Part shown: positions 36,103 through 45,918 of the stretch, piece by piece
How positions within the stretch are numbered: the first letter of the stretch is position 1
How the letters are laid out: each line of letters begins with the position of its first letter
Translations under genes and position numbers: made by a program
Notes under the pieces: model-generated
Database searches by the model: none
Seen by the model: only the letters and a program-made list of their open reading frames with translations
Told to the model about the DNA's origin: nothing
Source of the DNA: Erwinia sp. ErVv1
GTDB lineage: Bacteria; Pseudomonadota; Gammaproteobacteria; Enterobacterales; Enterobacteriaceae
Reading direction: 5' to 3'
Assembly: GCF_900068895.1 (NCBI RefSeq)
Contig: NZ_CDPK01000001.1
Span: 187,976-251,975 of the forward strand
Length of the DNA: 64,000 bases

Positions 36103-37602
36103 TTACGATGGCTGGTAGACCTGGGGCAGATGGCCGGTAAAGAGCATCCACAAACCGACCAGCGCGGCGATGACGATAAGCAGTGCCAGCAGGCCTTCGT
36201 TGCGGGTAAACACCGGCTGGTCGGGCGACTGCTCTTTACGGGCGCGGATGAAGACCAGCAGTCCGATGGCGTAAATGGCACATCCCACCAGAATGAAAGA
36301 GAGCCCGGCGGCATAGACCAGCCAGATGCCGTAAAGCGTGGCCAGAACGCTGGTGACAAGCGCGCCGATGCGGCTGAACCGGGCCTTTTGCGGGTAACCC
36401 CCCGTTGCCAGCACCTTCCATAAGAAGGCCGCGGAGCCGATATAGGCAGGCAGGATCACCACGCCGGTGATCGACAGCATGACGTTCCAGGCATTGTGGG
36501 AGAAAAAGACCAGCAGCATCGCCGCCTGCATCACCAGGGTGGACACCCACAGCGAGTGCGAGGCGACGCCGTTAGCATTGGTTTTGGCGAAAAATTTTGG
36601 AAAGGTGCCGTCTTTGGCGCAGGCCCACGGCAGTTCGGCCACCAGCAGCGTCCATACCAGCCAGGAGGAGAGCAGCGCGATAATCACGCCAACATTGATA
36701 AAAATACCGCCCCAGGGTCCGACCAGCGCTTTAAGGATCGAGGCCGTGGAGGGCGCCGCCATGGCAGCCAGCTCACCCTGCGAGAAGACGCCAAACGGAA
36801 TAATACTGACCAGCACAAACAGGACGGTGGCAATGATAAAGCCGAGAAAGGTGGCGCGACCGACGGTACGTCCATCGGCCTTATCGGACATCACGACCGC
36901 CCCTTCAATGCCGATATACATCCACAGCGTTACCAGCATGGTGCTTTTGACCTGATCAAAAATATCGCCCAGCGGTTTGTCCTGTAGCGCATTATCGCGA
37001 AGGTGGCCCCAGAAATCCGATCCCATCAGGTGGTGGTTGAAAGCGAAGAACGCCAGCACGACGATAAACACCACAACGGGAATAAACTTCGCGACGGTGC
37101 CGATGCTATTGAGCACCGAAGTGCCTTTCACGCCGCGCATCACAAAAATACTCAGCGCCCAGATAATGACCGACGCCACGGTGATGGCCTGCCAGCTGTT
37201 ACCGCCTTTGAAGTAGGGTGGGAAAAAGAAGTTCAGCGCATCCATCAACAGAACGGCGTAGCCGACGTTGCCAAAGGCCGCTGACATCCAGTATCCCCAC
37301 GCAATCAGGAAGCCGGTCAGCTTGCCGAAGCCCGTGCGGGAGTACATATAGATCCCGGAGGTCATTTCGGGATGCACATCGGCAAGGATCTGAAAGGTTC
37401 TCGCCAGGAAGAAGATCCCCAGCCCGGTAATCACCCATGCGATAAGAATGGCGCCCAACGCCGCCGACTGCGCCATGTTTTGCGGGATATTAAAGACCCC
37501 GCCGCCAAACATGGCGCTGATGACAAGTAACGTCATGGCAAGAACGCCAAACTGCTTTGTGGCCTGAGCTTTTGTCGCTTTGGCCTGCTTTTTTACCGCC
37601 AT
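36103..37602 (-). CDS. APC-superfamily amino-acid/polyamine antiporter
   Basis: 499 residues with about 12-13 transmembrane helices. The N-terminal SAMFGGGVFNIPQNMA motif fits the basic amino acid/polyamine antiporter (APA) group, which includes arginine/agmatine, lysine/cadaverine and ornithine exchangers. It leads a two-gene leftward unit with the pyruvoyl decarboxylase. This suggests exchange of an external amino acid for its decarboxylated amine, a proton-consuming cycle. The substrate cannot be fixed from sequence. Confidence 0.85.
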   Translation of the reverse strand: MAVKKQAKATKAQATKQFGVLAMTLLVISAMFGGGVFNIPQNMAQSAALGAILIAWVITGLGIFFLARTFQILADVHPEMTSGIYMYSRTGFGKLTGFLIAWGYWMSAAFGNVGYAVLLMDALNFFFPPYFKGGNSWQAITVASVIIWALSIFVMRGVKGTSVLNSIGTVAKFIPVVVFIVVLAFFAFNHHLMGSDFWGHLRDNALQDKPLGDIFDQVKSTMLVTLWMYIGIEGAVVMSDKADGRTVGRATFLGFIIATVLFVLVSIIPFGVFSQGELAAMAAPSTASILKALVGPWGGIFINVGVIIALLSSWLVWTLLVAELPWACAKDGTFPKFFAKTNANGVASHSLWVSTLVMQAAMLLVFFSHNAWNVMLSITGVVILPAYIGSAAFLWKVLATGGYPQKARFSRIGALVTSVLATLYGIWLVYAAGLSFILVGCAIYAIGLLVFIRARKEQSPDQPVFTRNEGLLALLIVIAALVGLWMLFTGHLPQVYQPS

Positions 37603-37870
37603 TAACTGCTCCTGATAGGGACGAAAATCGTTGTCGGCTATCTTGAGCGCAAGCGCGGAAAGTAAATATCAGAGCGCAGTTAGGGGTCTGTCGAATTTGT
37701 CCGTGGCCTGTAGGACTGGGCTGATATCAGCGCGGCGGTGAGGGTGATTCACCTGTCGATTTTCCTCTCTTGCAGGCAATTGTGTTCAGGCTATTTTTTA
37801 TCCAGTGCTCATTTTGTGCTATTGTTACTGGTAACATTGGCACAATCCGCAAGGGGTTTAAGGAGAAAGT
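37603..37870. promoter_or_regulatory. Divergent promoter region, possible EvgA half-site
   Basis: On the minus strand TCCTACAGG at about 37707-37715 matches one arm of the EvgA box before the antiporter gene; the other arm is degenerate. The polyol dehydrogenase gene is transcribed the other way. Confidence 0.4.
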
Positions 37871-39277
37871 TTGAGTATTGATCCTCAAAAAAAATCGATA
37901 TGGTTGCATCTGGGTTCAGGCGCTTTTCACCGCGCGCATCAAAGCTGGTATCTTAATCAGCTCAAAGAAAAGGGCGATGACCGCTGGTCTCTTTCTCTCG
38001 CGAATATCCGCAACAGCGCCACGCAAAAAACCCTGCAACAGCTTGCCCGCCAGCAGGGTCGCTACACGCTGGAAATCATTTCGCCCGAGGGGCAAAAGCA
38101 GTATCAGACGCTGCGAGCCATTGAAAACGTCATTCTCTGGGATGCGGGACTGCGTACGCTGGTTGATGAAGCCGCGCGCGCTGAGACAAAAATTATCTCC
38201 TTTACCGTCACCGAGGGCGGCTATTTCCTCGATGATGAGGGGCATCTCGATCTGACCGACAACGCTATCGCCTCGGATTTACAAGAACAGGCGGAAACCA
38301 TCACGCTGTACGGGGCGCTGGTAAAGATACTGCGTGCAAGAATGGCGCACGACAGCGGACCGATCACCCTGTTGAGCTGCGATAACCTGCGCAATAATGG
38401 CGATAGCTTTTATCGCGGATTGATGGCGTTTCTCACGGCAAAACAGGATCCGGCGCTGCTGGCGTGGGCCAGCCAAAACACCTGTGCGCCAAACAGCATG
38501 GTTGATCGTATTACGCCCAAATTCGACGCAGAGATTTACACGCGCCTGGCGCAGAATGGCATTCATGATGATGAAGCGCCGCTCTCCTGTGAATCGTTTT
38601 CCCAGTGGGTGATGGAAGATAACTTTATCGCCGGTCGTCCTTCACTGGAAAAAGTGGGCGTGGAATTTGCCGAAAACGTGACTCCCTATGAGGAGGCGAA
38701 GATCCGCGTGTTAAACGCCAGCCACAGCGGCGTGGCCTGGATGGGTTCCCTGCTGGGTAAACGCTATATAGATGAGAGCCTGCTGCCACAGGTCAGGCAG
38801 TGGATGACTGACTATGTTATGCAGGACGTCAGCGCGGCGCTGCCTCCGACCAACATTGATTTAGCGGAGTACTGCGCGACCACGCTGCACAGGTTCAGCA
38901 ACCCGTGGGTGCGTGATACTAACCAGCGCGTCTCTTCCGACAGCATCGCCAAGCTGCATGAATTTATCGTGCCGACCCTCAAAGCCTGCTATCAGCAGGG
39001 AGCGACACCCCGCGCGACGCTGATCCTCCCCGCCCTTTATTTCCGCTTTATGCAGCAGCGGGATCGGGAGACGCTGGGCTTTGAATATGAGGATCGCGCG
39101 CTGGAAAGCGTAGACTTTGCGGCGATATTCCGCGCCGGGGATCCGCTGGCCGCATTTGCAAAAACAAAAAAACTGTTCGGTTCGCTAAGTGAACAGCCTG
39201 AACTGCTGGCCGATTTACGGGATGCCGTGCAGCGGGTGGATACGCAATTGCAAATTATGGGGAGAGAACAGGCGTGA
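37871..39277 (+). CDS. Mannitol/arabinitol dehydrogenase-family oxidoreductase
   Basis: 468-residue NAD-dependent polyol dehydrogenase. It has the N-terminal Rossmann segment (WLHLGSGAFHRAHQSWYLNQL), then SCDNLRNNG, and the catalytic KIRVLNASHSGVAWMG, which carries the family K-x4-N-x2-H pattern. It is closest in general to D-arabinitol 4-dehydrogenases, but the substrate is not certain. The start is TTG, 4-5 nt after AGGAGA. The stop overlaps the next gene's GTG start as GTGA. Confidence 0.85.
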   Translation: MSIDPQKKSIWLHLGSGAFHRAHQSWYLNQLKEKGDDRWSLSLANIRNSATQKTLQQLARQQGRYTLEIISPEGQKQYQTLRAIENVILWDAGLRTLVDEAARAETKIISFTVTEGGYFLDDEGHLDLTDNAIASDLQEQAETITLYGALVKILRARMAHDSGPITLLSCDNLRNNGDSFYRGLMAFLTAKQDPALLAWASQNTCAPNSMVDRITPKFDAEIYTRLAQNGIHDDEAPLSCESFSQWVMEDNFIAGRPSLEKVGVEFAENVTPYEEAKIRVLNASHSGVAWMGSLLGKRYIDESLLPQVRQWMTDYVMQDVSAALPPTNIDLAEYCATTLHRFSNPWVRDTNQRVSSDSIAKLHEFIVPTLKACYQQGATPRATLILPALYFRFMQQRDRETLGFEYEDRALESVDFAAIFRAGDPLAAFAKTKKLFGSLSEQPELLADLRDAVQRVDTQLQIMGREQA

Positions 39278-39804
39278 AAAATATCCTGATTGTCGCCGCA
39301 ACGGTGATTCTGGCACTGCTGTCGATCGTTTTCCTCTCGCCGTGGCCGGTTGCCCTTGGCACGCTGGCCGCATGGGTGACCACCGGCTCGTTTTTCCTCC
39401 AGGTGCTGCACATCATCAGGAATAAAGATACCAGCGGGCTGTCGCTCGGCATGTGGGCTTCGCTGTTCTTCGGCGTTTCATGCTGGACGTGGTATGGCTT
39501 TCGCATGGGCGATATCCCGGTGATGTCGGCCAATGGGCTGACGGCGCTGCTGGCGCTGGCGGTGATCCTGCTCAAGCTTTATCACGAAAGGCCGGGGAAA
39601 AACCGTATACGCCGCAGGCTGGTTGCCATGCCAGGCGTGATCCTGCGGCCACGCATCAGTAGCCTGCGCCCGCTTAAGACCCGGACGGCGGCGAATCACC
39701 GTAAAAATAAAGCGTCGCCGCCGCGCGTCAGCTCACCAGACGCCGCTTATCAATCCGGTGCAGAAAAACGCCCAGCAGCAGGCTCCCCATCAGGGCGACC
39801 GTAA
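39274..39804 (+). CDS. SemiSWEET/PQ-loop membrane protein with a basic tail
   Basis: 176 residues. The first ~105 hold three transmembrane helices with SFFLQVLHIIRNKDTSGLSLGMW, the PQ-loop-like repeat of SemiSWEET sugar transporters. A further ~70 residues are basic and Pro/Ser-rich, and overlap the convergent wecH 3' end by 77 nt. Typical SemiSWEETs are about 90 residues, so the tail may be a stop-codon loss. The GTG start is coupled to the polyol dehydrogenase stop, suggesting linked sugar/polyol use. Confidence 0.75.
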   Translation: MKNILIVAATVILALLSIVFLSPWPVALGTLAAWVTTGSFFLQVLHIIRNKDTSGLSLGMWASLFFGVSCWTWYGFRMGDIPVMSANGLTALLALAVILLKLYHERPGKNRIRRRLVAMPGVILRPRISSLRPLKTRTAANHRKNKASPPRVSSPDAAYQSGAEKRPAAGSPSGRP

Positions 39805-40723
39805 ATACCAGCGGAATGTCGAGTAGCGGATGGCGGGTATTATCCAGGCCGTGAGTGCGCATAAAGTGAATAAACAGCGCATGGAAGCCATAAATGGGCA
39901 GGGAATAGCGCGAAATCGCGGCGAGGATCGGTAAAGGGCGCTGATTCAGGCCGTTCTTAAACAGGATCAGCAGGCTGACGGCGGCAATAAACACCACCGG
40001 CCCGCAGTAAAGATACCAGGTATCGGCAAATGCGCCGTTAATCGCCATCTGCTTTTTCGTTCCCATCGCAATGCCGGCAACGCTGGCGATAAACACCAGC
40101 CCGGCGAGCCAGTTCACGCCGCGCCGGTGGGTGTCCATCATGCCAATGGCGCGGCCAAACAGCGCATAAAGCACGTAATAGAAGCTGTCTCCGCTGATAT
40201 AGAGATTCAGCGGCAGCCAGTGCACCCGCCCAACCGACTGGTCAACGGTATTTGGATTTGCCAGCACCGCCAGCACCAGGGTGACCATCGCCAGATACCC
40301 CGCGGTTACCGGCTTGACCTGAATCAGCGGCGACAGCAGATAGATGCCGATAATGGCAAAGAAAAACCACAGGTGGTAAAACACCGGCTTTTGAAACACA
40401 TATTTAAGGGATAACCCTTCGCTAATCGGCGTCAGCCAGGTGATATAGGCCAGCGCGACCGCGCTGTAGAACGCCAGACAGAGGGCAATGCGCAGAAAAT
40501 GTCGTCCCTGCGCGCTACGCTCGCCGAAAAACAGATAGCCGGAGAGCATAAAAAAGATCGGTACGCAGACGCGCGAGGCGGAGTTAAGCAGGTTGGAGAG
40601 GTCCCATGTTCGCTCGCCGACCACCGGAGCATGCGTGACATACCAGGTGGTGGTGTGGATCATTATCACCATCAGACAGGCCACCGCGCGCAAATTATCT
40701 ATCCAGCCGATCTTATCCTTCAT
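39728..40723 (-). CDS. wecH: Enterobacterial common antigen O-acetyltransferase WecH
   Basis: 331-residue acyltransferase-3 membrane protein with about ten helices. The N-terminal IGWIDNLRAVACLMVIMIHTT includes the catalytic His of this family. KPVFYHLWFFFAIIGIYLLSPLIQV and FADTWYLYCGP are near-identical to E. coli WecH (YiaH). It O-acetylates GlcNAc residues in common antigen. Start chosen at 40723 (MKDKIGWIDNL) by family length. It diverges from glyQ, as in E. coli. Confidence 0.93.
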   Translation of the reverse strand: MKDKIGWIDNLRAVACLMVIMIHTTTWYVTHAPVVGERTWDLSNLLNSASRVCVPIFFMLSGYLFFGERSAQGRHFLRIALCLAFYSAVALAYITWLTPISEGLSLKYVFQKPVFYHLWFFFAIIGIYLLSPLIQVKPVTAGYLAMVTLVLAVLANPNTVDQSVGRVHWLPLNLYISGDSFYYVLYALFGRAIGMMDTHRRGVNWLAGLVFIASVAGIAMGTKKQMAINGAFADTWYLYCGPVVFIAAVSLLILFKNGLNQRPLPILAAISRYSLPIYGFHALFIHFMRTHGLDNTRHPLLDIPLVFTVALMGSLLLGVFLHRIDKRRLVS

Positions 40724-40944
40724 TTCTGTTCTCATCTGTCCTGCTTGTTGCGTCAGTGCGTAAAAGAGGGTAGCCGGGCGGCGATCGTTCAACAAGCCTC
40801 AAATCATAGAATTCAGACTGGGATGATGCCGCGCCAGAGTCCGATCTGAATAAGGTTGTCCGCGACTGCGGGCTGACTAACGCCCGGTCAAAGGGTATAC
40901 TGACGCCCACTTTTATCACCTCTCGTATCGCGTGCGAATTCAAA

Positions 40945-41856
40945 ATGCAAAAGTTTGATACCAAGACCTTTCAGGGACTGATCCTGACCTTACAGGATTA
41001 CTGGGCGCGCCAGGGCTGCACCATCGTTCAGCCGCTGGACATGGAAGTGGGTGCTGGCACCTCTCATCCAATGACCTGCCTGCGTGCGTTAGGGCCAGAG
41101 CCGATTGCGGCGGCCTACGTTCAGCCTTCACGTCGTCCTACCGATGGCCGCTACGGCGAGAACCCCAACCGCCTGCAACATTATTATCAGTTTCAGGTGA
41201 TCATTAAGCCCTCCCCGGACAACATTCAGGAGCTTTATCTCGGCTCGCTGAAAGAGCTGGGGATGGACCCCACCATCCACGATATTCGCTTCGTGGAAGA
41301 TAACTGGGAAAACCCCACGCTGGGTGCCTGGGGTCTGGGCTGGGAAGTGTGGCTGAACGGGATGGAAGTCACCCAGTTTACCTACTTCCAGCAGGTCGGC
41401 GGCATGGAGTGTAAGCCAGTGACCGGTGAAATCACCTACGGCCTGGAGCGCCTGGCGATGTATATCCAGGGCGTGGACAGCGTGTACGATCTGGTCTGGA
41501 GCGACGGCCCGCTGGGCACGACCACCTACGGCGACGTGTTCCACCAGAACGAGGTCGAGCAGTCCACCTATAACTTTGAATATGCCGATGTCGACTTCCT
41601 CTTTACCTGCTTCGAGCAGTATGAGAAAGAGGCGCAGAGCCTGCTGGCGCTGGAGAAACCGCTGCCGCTGCCGGCCTACGAACGCATTCTGAAAGCGGGT
41701 CATACCTTTAACCTGCTGGACGCGCGTAAAGCGATCTCCGTAACCGAGCGTCAACGCTATATCCTGCGCATTCGCACCCTGACTAAAGCCGTGGCTGAAG
41801 CCTACTATGCGTCGCGTGAGGCGCTTGGCTTCCCGATGTGCAATAAGAAGAAATAA
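40945..41856 (+). CDS. glyQ: Glycyl-tRNA synthetase alpha subunit
   Basis: 303 residues, full length, class II synthetase core. It starts [20 protein letters not shown] and contains [18 protein letters not shown]. Together with GlyS it forms the alpha2beta2 enzyme that charges tRNA-Gly. glyS follows after 9 nt. Confidence 0.98.
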   Translation: MQKFDTKTFQGLILTLQDYWARQGCTIVQPLDMEVGAGTSHPMTCLRALGPEPIAAAYVQPSRRPTDGRYGENPNRLQHYYQFQVIIKPSPDNIQELYLGSLKELGMDPTIHDIRFVEDNWENPTLGAWGLGWEVWLNGMEVTQFTYFQQVGGMECKPVTGEITYGLERLAMYIQGVDSVYDLVWSDGPLGTTTYGDVFHQNEVEQSTYNFEYADVDFLFTCFEQYEKEAQSLLALEKPLPLPAYERILKAGHTFNLLDARKAISVTERQRYILRIRTLTKAVAEAYYASREALGFPMCNKKK

Positions 41857-41865
41857 GAGGCCGCC

Positions 41866-43935
41866 ATGACTGAGAAAACTTTTCTGGTGGAGATCGGCAC
41901 TGAAGAACTCCCACCAAAGGCCCTGCGCAGCCTTGCCGAATCCTTTGCCGCAAACTTTACCGCTGAACTGGACGCCGCTGGCCTGACCCACGGCGATGTG
42001 AGCTGGTACGCCGCGCCGCGTCGCCTGGCGCTGAAAGTGGCTAACCTGAGCGCCGCCCAGCCGGATCGTGAAGTGGAAAAACGGGGTCCGGCCATCGCGG
42101 CCGCGTTTGATGCTAATGGCACGGCCACCAAAGCCGCCGAAGGCTGGGCCCGCGGCTGCGGCATCACCGTCGATCAGGCCGAGCGCCTGAGCACCGACAA
42201 AGGTGAATGGCTGCTCTATCGCGCCCACGTGAAGGGCGAAAGCGCCCAGTCGCTATTGCCTGCGATGGTCAGCACGTCCCTTGCTAAACTGCCCATCCCC
42301 AAGCTGATGCGCTGGGGCGACTCCGACGTGCAGTTCGTCCGTCCGGTGCATACCGTGACGCTGCTGCTGGACGATGAGATTGTTCCCGCTACCATTCTGG
42401 GCGTCACGGCGGCGCGCACCCTTCGCGGCCATCGCTTTATGGGCGAGCCTGAATTCACCCTTGACCGGGCCGACCAGTATCCGCAACTCCTGCTGGAGCG
42501 CGGCAAAGTTCTGGCCGATTACGAGGCGCGTAAAGCGCAGATTAAAGCCGGTGTGGAAGCCGCCGCGCGTGAGATTGGCGGCATCGCCGATCTGAGCGAA
42601 AGCCTGCTGGAAGAGGTCACCTCGCTGGTTGAGTGGCCGGTGGTGCTGACGGCGAAGTTTGAAGAGAAATTCCTGGCGGTTCCGGCCGAAGCGCTGGTTT
42701 ACACCATGAAGGGTGACCAGAAGTACTTCCCGGTCTACAACAGCGCGGGCGAGCTGCTGCCTCACTTTATCTTCGTCACCAATATCGAGTCGAAGGATCC
42801 CCAGCAGATTATCTCCGGCAATGAAAAGGTGGTGCGACCGCGCCTGGCCGATGCCGAATTCTTCTTCAACGCTGACCGCAAAAAGCGTCTGGAAGATAAT
42901 CTGCCGCGTCTGGAAACCGTGCTGTTCCAGAAAGAGCTGGGTACGCTGCGTGATAAAACCGACCGTATTCAGGCGCTGGCGGGCTGGATAGCCGGGCAAA
43001 CGGGTGCCGACGTCAACCACGCCACGCGCGCCGGTTTGCTGTCCAAATGCGACCTGATGACCAATATGGTGTTTGAATTCACCGACACCCAGGGCGTGAT
43101 GGGCATGCACTATGCGCGCCACGACGGTGAAGCAGAAGACGTTGCCGTTGCGCTTAACGAGCAGTATCAGCCGCGCTTCGCCGGTGATGCGCTGCCGTCT
43201 AACCCGGTGGCCTGTGCGCTGGCTATTGCCGACAAGATGGACACCCTGGCCGGGATCTTCGGCATCGGGCAGCATCCGAAAGGCGATAAAGACCCCTTCG
43301 CCCTGCGCCGCGCCGCGCTTGGCGTGCTGCGTATTATCGTCGAGAAGAAACTGCCGCTGGATCTGCAAACGCTGACCGAAGAAGCGGTGCGCCTCTACGG
43401 TAGCAAGCTGAGCAATGCAAAGGTGGTCGACGAGGTGATCGACTTTATGCTGGGTCGCTTCCGCACCTGGTATCAGGAAGAGGGCCACAGCGTGGATACC
43501 ATCCAGGCCGTACTGGCGCGACGTCCCACGCGTCCGGCTGATTTCAACGCCCGTATGCAGGCCGTCTCACACTTCCGAACCCTTGATGAAGCCGCCACGC
43601 TGGCCGCCGCCAACAAGCGCGTGTCCAACATTCTGGCGAAGGCGACCGAGCCGCTGAACGACAGCGTGCAGGCCTCGCTGCTGAAAGAGAACGAAGAGAT
43701 TAAGCTGGCGACCTATGTTTCTGCCCTGAGCAGCAAGCTGGCGCCGTGGTTCGCTGAAGGTCGCTATCAGGATGCGCTGGTCGAGCTGGCACAGCTGCGT
43801 ACCGCCGTCGATAACTTCTTCGAGAAGGTGATGGTGAATGCGGAAGATCGTGACGTGCGGATCAACCGCCTGACGCTGCTGGCGAAGCTGCGCGAGTTGT
43901 TCCTGCAGGTTGCGGATATCTCGCTGCTGCAATAG
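41866..43935 (+). CDS. glyS: Glycyl-tRNA synthetase beta subunit
   Basis: 689 residues, full length. It opens with [23 protein letters not shown], contains the HD-like region and ends with the anticodon-binding domain ([21 protein letters not shown]). Co-transcribed with glyQ. No disruption seen. Confidence 0.98.
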   Translation: MTEKTFLVEIGTEELPPKALRSLAESFAANFTAELDAAGLTHGDVSWYAAPRRLALKVANLSAAQPDREVEKRGPAIAAAFDANGTATKAAEGWARGCGITVDQAERLSTDKGEWLLYRAHVKGESAQSLLPAMVSTSLAKLPIPKLMRWGDSDVQFVRPVHTVTLLLDDEIVPATILGVTAARTLRGHRFMGEPEFTLDRADQYPQLLLERGKVLADYEARKAQIKAGVEAAAREIGGIADLSESLLEEVTSLVEWPVVLTAKFEEKFLAVPAEALVYTMKGDQKYFPVYNSAGELLPHFIFVTNIESKDPQQIISGNEKVVRPRLADAEFFFNADRKKRLEDNLPRLETVLFQKELGTLRDKTDRIQALAGWIAGQTGADVNHATRAGLLSKCDLMTNMVFEFTDTQGVMGMHYARHDGEAEDVAVALNEQYQPRFAGDALPSNPVACALAIADKMDTLAGIFGIGQHPKGDKDPFALRRAALGVLRIIVEKKLPLDLQTLTEEAVRLYGSKLSNAKVVDEVIDFMLGRFRTWYQEEGHSVDTIQAVLARRPTRPADFNARMQAVSHFRTLDEAATLAAANKRVSNILAKATEPLNDSVQASLLKENEEIKLATYVSALSSKLAPWFAEGRYQDALVELAQLRTAVDNFFEKVMVNAEDRDVRINRLTLLAKLRELFLQVADISLLQ

Positions 43936-43942
43936 GCCCTAA

Positions 43943-44018
43943 AGGCTTAGCGTGATGACGTAAACATAAACGGGCGGATTTTTATCCGCCCGTTTATGTT
44001 CAGCATGACGCTAAGCCT
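43943..44018. terminator. Large nested inverted repeat/bidirectional terminator after glyS
   Basis: An inner perfect 17-bp stem pairs 43963-43979 with 43984-44000 around TTTT. An outer perfect 11-bp stem, AGGCTTAGCGT (43943-43953) / ACGCTAAGCCT (44008-44018), encloses it. It lies 8 nt past the glyS stop. Confidence 0.85.
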
Positions 44019-44151
44019 CACCCTGTAAGGGTACATACCCTGCCTGTGGCAGCCTGTCACTGCAATACGTCACCTCCGCTTACAACTCCTCCTTGCCCCC
44101 ATGGATACAATTCTTTACCCTACGCCGCTTTACCTTTCCGGGAGCTTTAAC

Positions 44152-45201
44152 ATGCAGGTAACAGGTCTGGCAGCAAAATCTGCCACTACGCCACTCGAAC
44201 CTTTCGAATTTCAACGTCGCGAACTTCAGTCCGGCGATGTGCATATTGATATCCACTACTGCGGCGTTTGCCACTCCGACCTGCATATGGCGCGCAATGA
44301 GTGGGGCGTCAGCCAGTTTCCACTGGTGCCGGGACATGAAATCGTTGGTCGCGTCATCAGCACCGGCAGCGACGTAACCGCGTTTAAAGCAGGCGATCTG
44401 GTTGGCGTTGGCGTGATGGTAGACTCCTGCGGTCACTGCTCACAGTGTAACCAGGGCGAAGAGCAGTACTGCGAAGCGGGCTACACGGCCACCTATAACG
44501 GCGACGAGAAGGTTATCGGCGGCAAAACCTTTGGCGGCTACGCAGACAGCATCGTTGTGGACAGCAAATTTGTGGTTACCGTTCCGGAAAGCCTTGAGCT
44601 GAGCGCAGTTGCGCCGCTGCTGTGCGCGGGCGTGACCACCTGGTCCCCGCTGAAGCACTGGAACGTGCAGCCTGGCCAGAAGGTCGGCGTGATTGGCCTG
44701 GGTGGACTGGGTCATATGGCGGTGAAGCTGGCCCATGCCATGGGCGCGGAAGTGGTGCTGTTTACCACGTCGCCGTCAAAAGGCAGCGATGCGCTCCGCC
44801 TGGGGGCCAGTAAAGTGGTTGTCTCTAAAGATGCCGCGCAAATGGCAGCAGAGGTCAGCAGCCTTGATATCATTCTGGACTGCGTCGCGGCTCCGCACGA
44901 TCTGGACCCGTACCTCAACACGCTGAAGGCGAACGGTCATCTGGTGCTGGTGGGCATTCCCGATGCACCCCATACCTCACCGGACGTGGCGCCGATTGTC
45001 TTTCGCCGCCTGAGCATTTCCGGCACATCCATCGGCAGCATCCGTGAAACGCAGGAGATGCTGCATTTTTGTGGTCAGCACAATATCGTTTCGGATGTGG
45101 AAGTGATTCGTCTGGATGAGGTGGAAACCGCGTTTGAACGGATGCTGAAAGGCGACGTGAAGTACCGCTTTGTGATCGATATGAAGGCTTCGCGCTCGTA
45201 A
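44152..45201 (+). CDS. Zinc-dependent NAD(P) alcohol/aldehyde dehydrogenase (YahK/CAD-like)
   Basis: 349 residues, medium-chain dehydrogenase. Catalytic zinc ligands lie in CGVCHSDLH and GHE, structural zinc cysteines in DSCGHCSQCNQGEEQYC, and the nucleotide fold is GVIGLGGLGHMAVKLA. It fits the cinnamyl-alcohol-dehydrogenase/YahK aldehyde reductase group. I start it at MQVTGLAAKS, preceded by GGGAG; the frame is open 51 nt further upstream. Confidence 0.88.
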   Translation: MQVTGLAAKSATTPLEPFEFQRRELQSGDVHIDIHYCGVCHSDLHMARNEWGVSQFPLVPGHEIVGRVISTGSDVTAFKAGDLVGVGVMVDSCGHCSQCNQGEEQYCEAGYTATYNGDEKVIGGKTFGGYADSIVVDSKFVVTVPESLELSAVAPLLCAGVTTWSPLKHWNVQPGQKVGVIGLGGLGHMAVKLAHAMGAEVVLFTTSPSKGSDALRLGASKVVVSKDAAQMAAEVSSLDIILDCVAAPHDLDPYLNTLKANGHLVLVGIPDAPHTSPDVAPIVFRRLSISGTSIGSIRETQEMLHFCGQHNIVSDVEVIRLDEVETAFERMLKGDVKYRFVIDMKASRS

Positions 45202-45210
45202 AACACAAAA

Positions 45211-45231
45211 CCCGCCAGCGGCGGGTTTTTC
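45211..45231. terminator. Intrinsic terminator after the alcohol dehydrogenase gene
   Basis: CCCGCC-AGC-GGCGGG followed by TTTTTC, 10 nt past the stop; it can also end the convergent yiaG transcript. Confidence 0.9.
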
Positions 45232-45233
45232 TT

Positions 45234-45527
45234 TTATGCCAGCAGCTCGCGGCTGAGGCACGGATTAGACTGAATCAACTGCATTAACTTCTGTGCGCTG
45301 CGCGAAGGCCTGGTGCGCTTCGCTTCCCAGCTTTTCACCGATGAAACGCTAACGCCCATGGCCAGGGCAAACTCATCAATTTCCAGACCGGTAATTTCCC
45401 TGATACGTTTTGGTTCGGGCATCAATACTTCACCCTTTAATGGGGGAGCGGACTGGATCACTTCACGGGTCAATACAATATGCTCAAGGCTGGATAACAG
45501 CTCGGACATAGGATCTTTAATTTCCAT
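45234..45527 (-). CDS. yiaG: YiaG-like helix-turn-helix regulator
   Basis: 97 residues. The N-terminus MEIKDPMSELLSSLEHIVL and C-terminal LMQLIQSNPCLSRELL match E. coli YiaG. The XRE-type helix-turn-helix is TGLEIDEFALAMGVSVSSVKSWEAKRTRPS. It resembles HigA-type antitoxins, but no toxin ORF lies next to it, so a stand-alone regulator is more likely. It is near yiaF, as in E. coli. Confidence 0.82.
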   Translation of the reverse strand: MEIKDPMSELLSSLEHIVLTREVIQSAPPLKGEVLMPEPKRIREITGLEIDEFALAMGVSVSSVKSWEAKRTRPSRSAQKLMQLIQSNPCLSRELLA

Positions 45528-45918
45528 AGAGCACTCCTCATTAAAATCACAATAGTGAACGGCCAGAGGGTTAGAACCTGAGTCTCAGGCTCATAATGCT
45601 GGCGGCCAGTTGCCACGGAGATGCTCTCGTCGTATACATAAAGAGTACAGCGCGGGGGTACGCCAGGATCATAAGTATTAGATCAGATTTGGCGATTTGC
45701 GTCGTAATTTGAGACTATTTTTCAACCTTGCTTTTAGCAAATGTTTCCATATCCGACCAACAGCCTTATACCGCGGCCCGCTGGCGGTTGAAGCGTAATG
45801 CTTAAGAGTAAGTTTAAGCCCTATCCCCGGCCTCCGAGTTGGACTATTCTTTAGGCGCGGCGTCTGCCGCCCTCATGCTTGCTTAAAACAGCCTTATTAT
45901 TTACAGGAGTTACTTCCC
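45528..45918. other. Divergent intergenic region between yiaG and yiaF
   Basis: 391 bp containing both promoters. No further ORF or symmetric operator stands out. Confidence 0.45.

Noticed and set aside
41128-43488. Long minus-strand frames opposite glyQ and glyS
   Set aside because: Shadows of highly conserved synthetase genes; no ribosome site or family.
45234-45900. HigBA-type toxin-antitoxin locus
   Set aside because: Only the helix-turn-helix protein is present, no toxin frame adjoins it, and it matches YiaG better than HigA.
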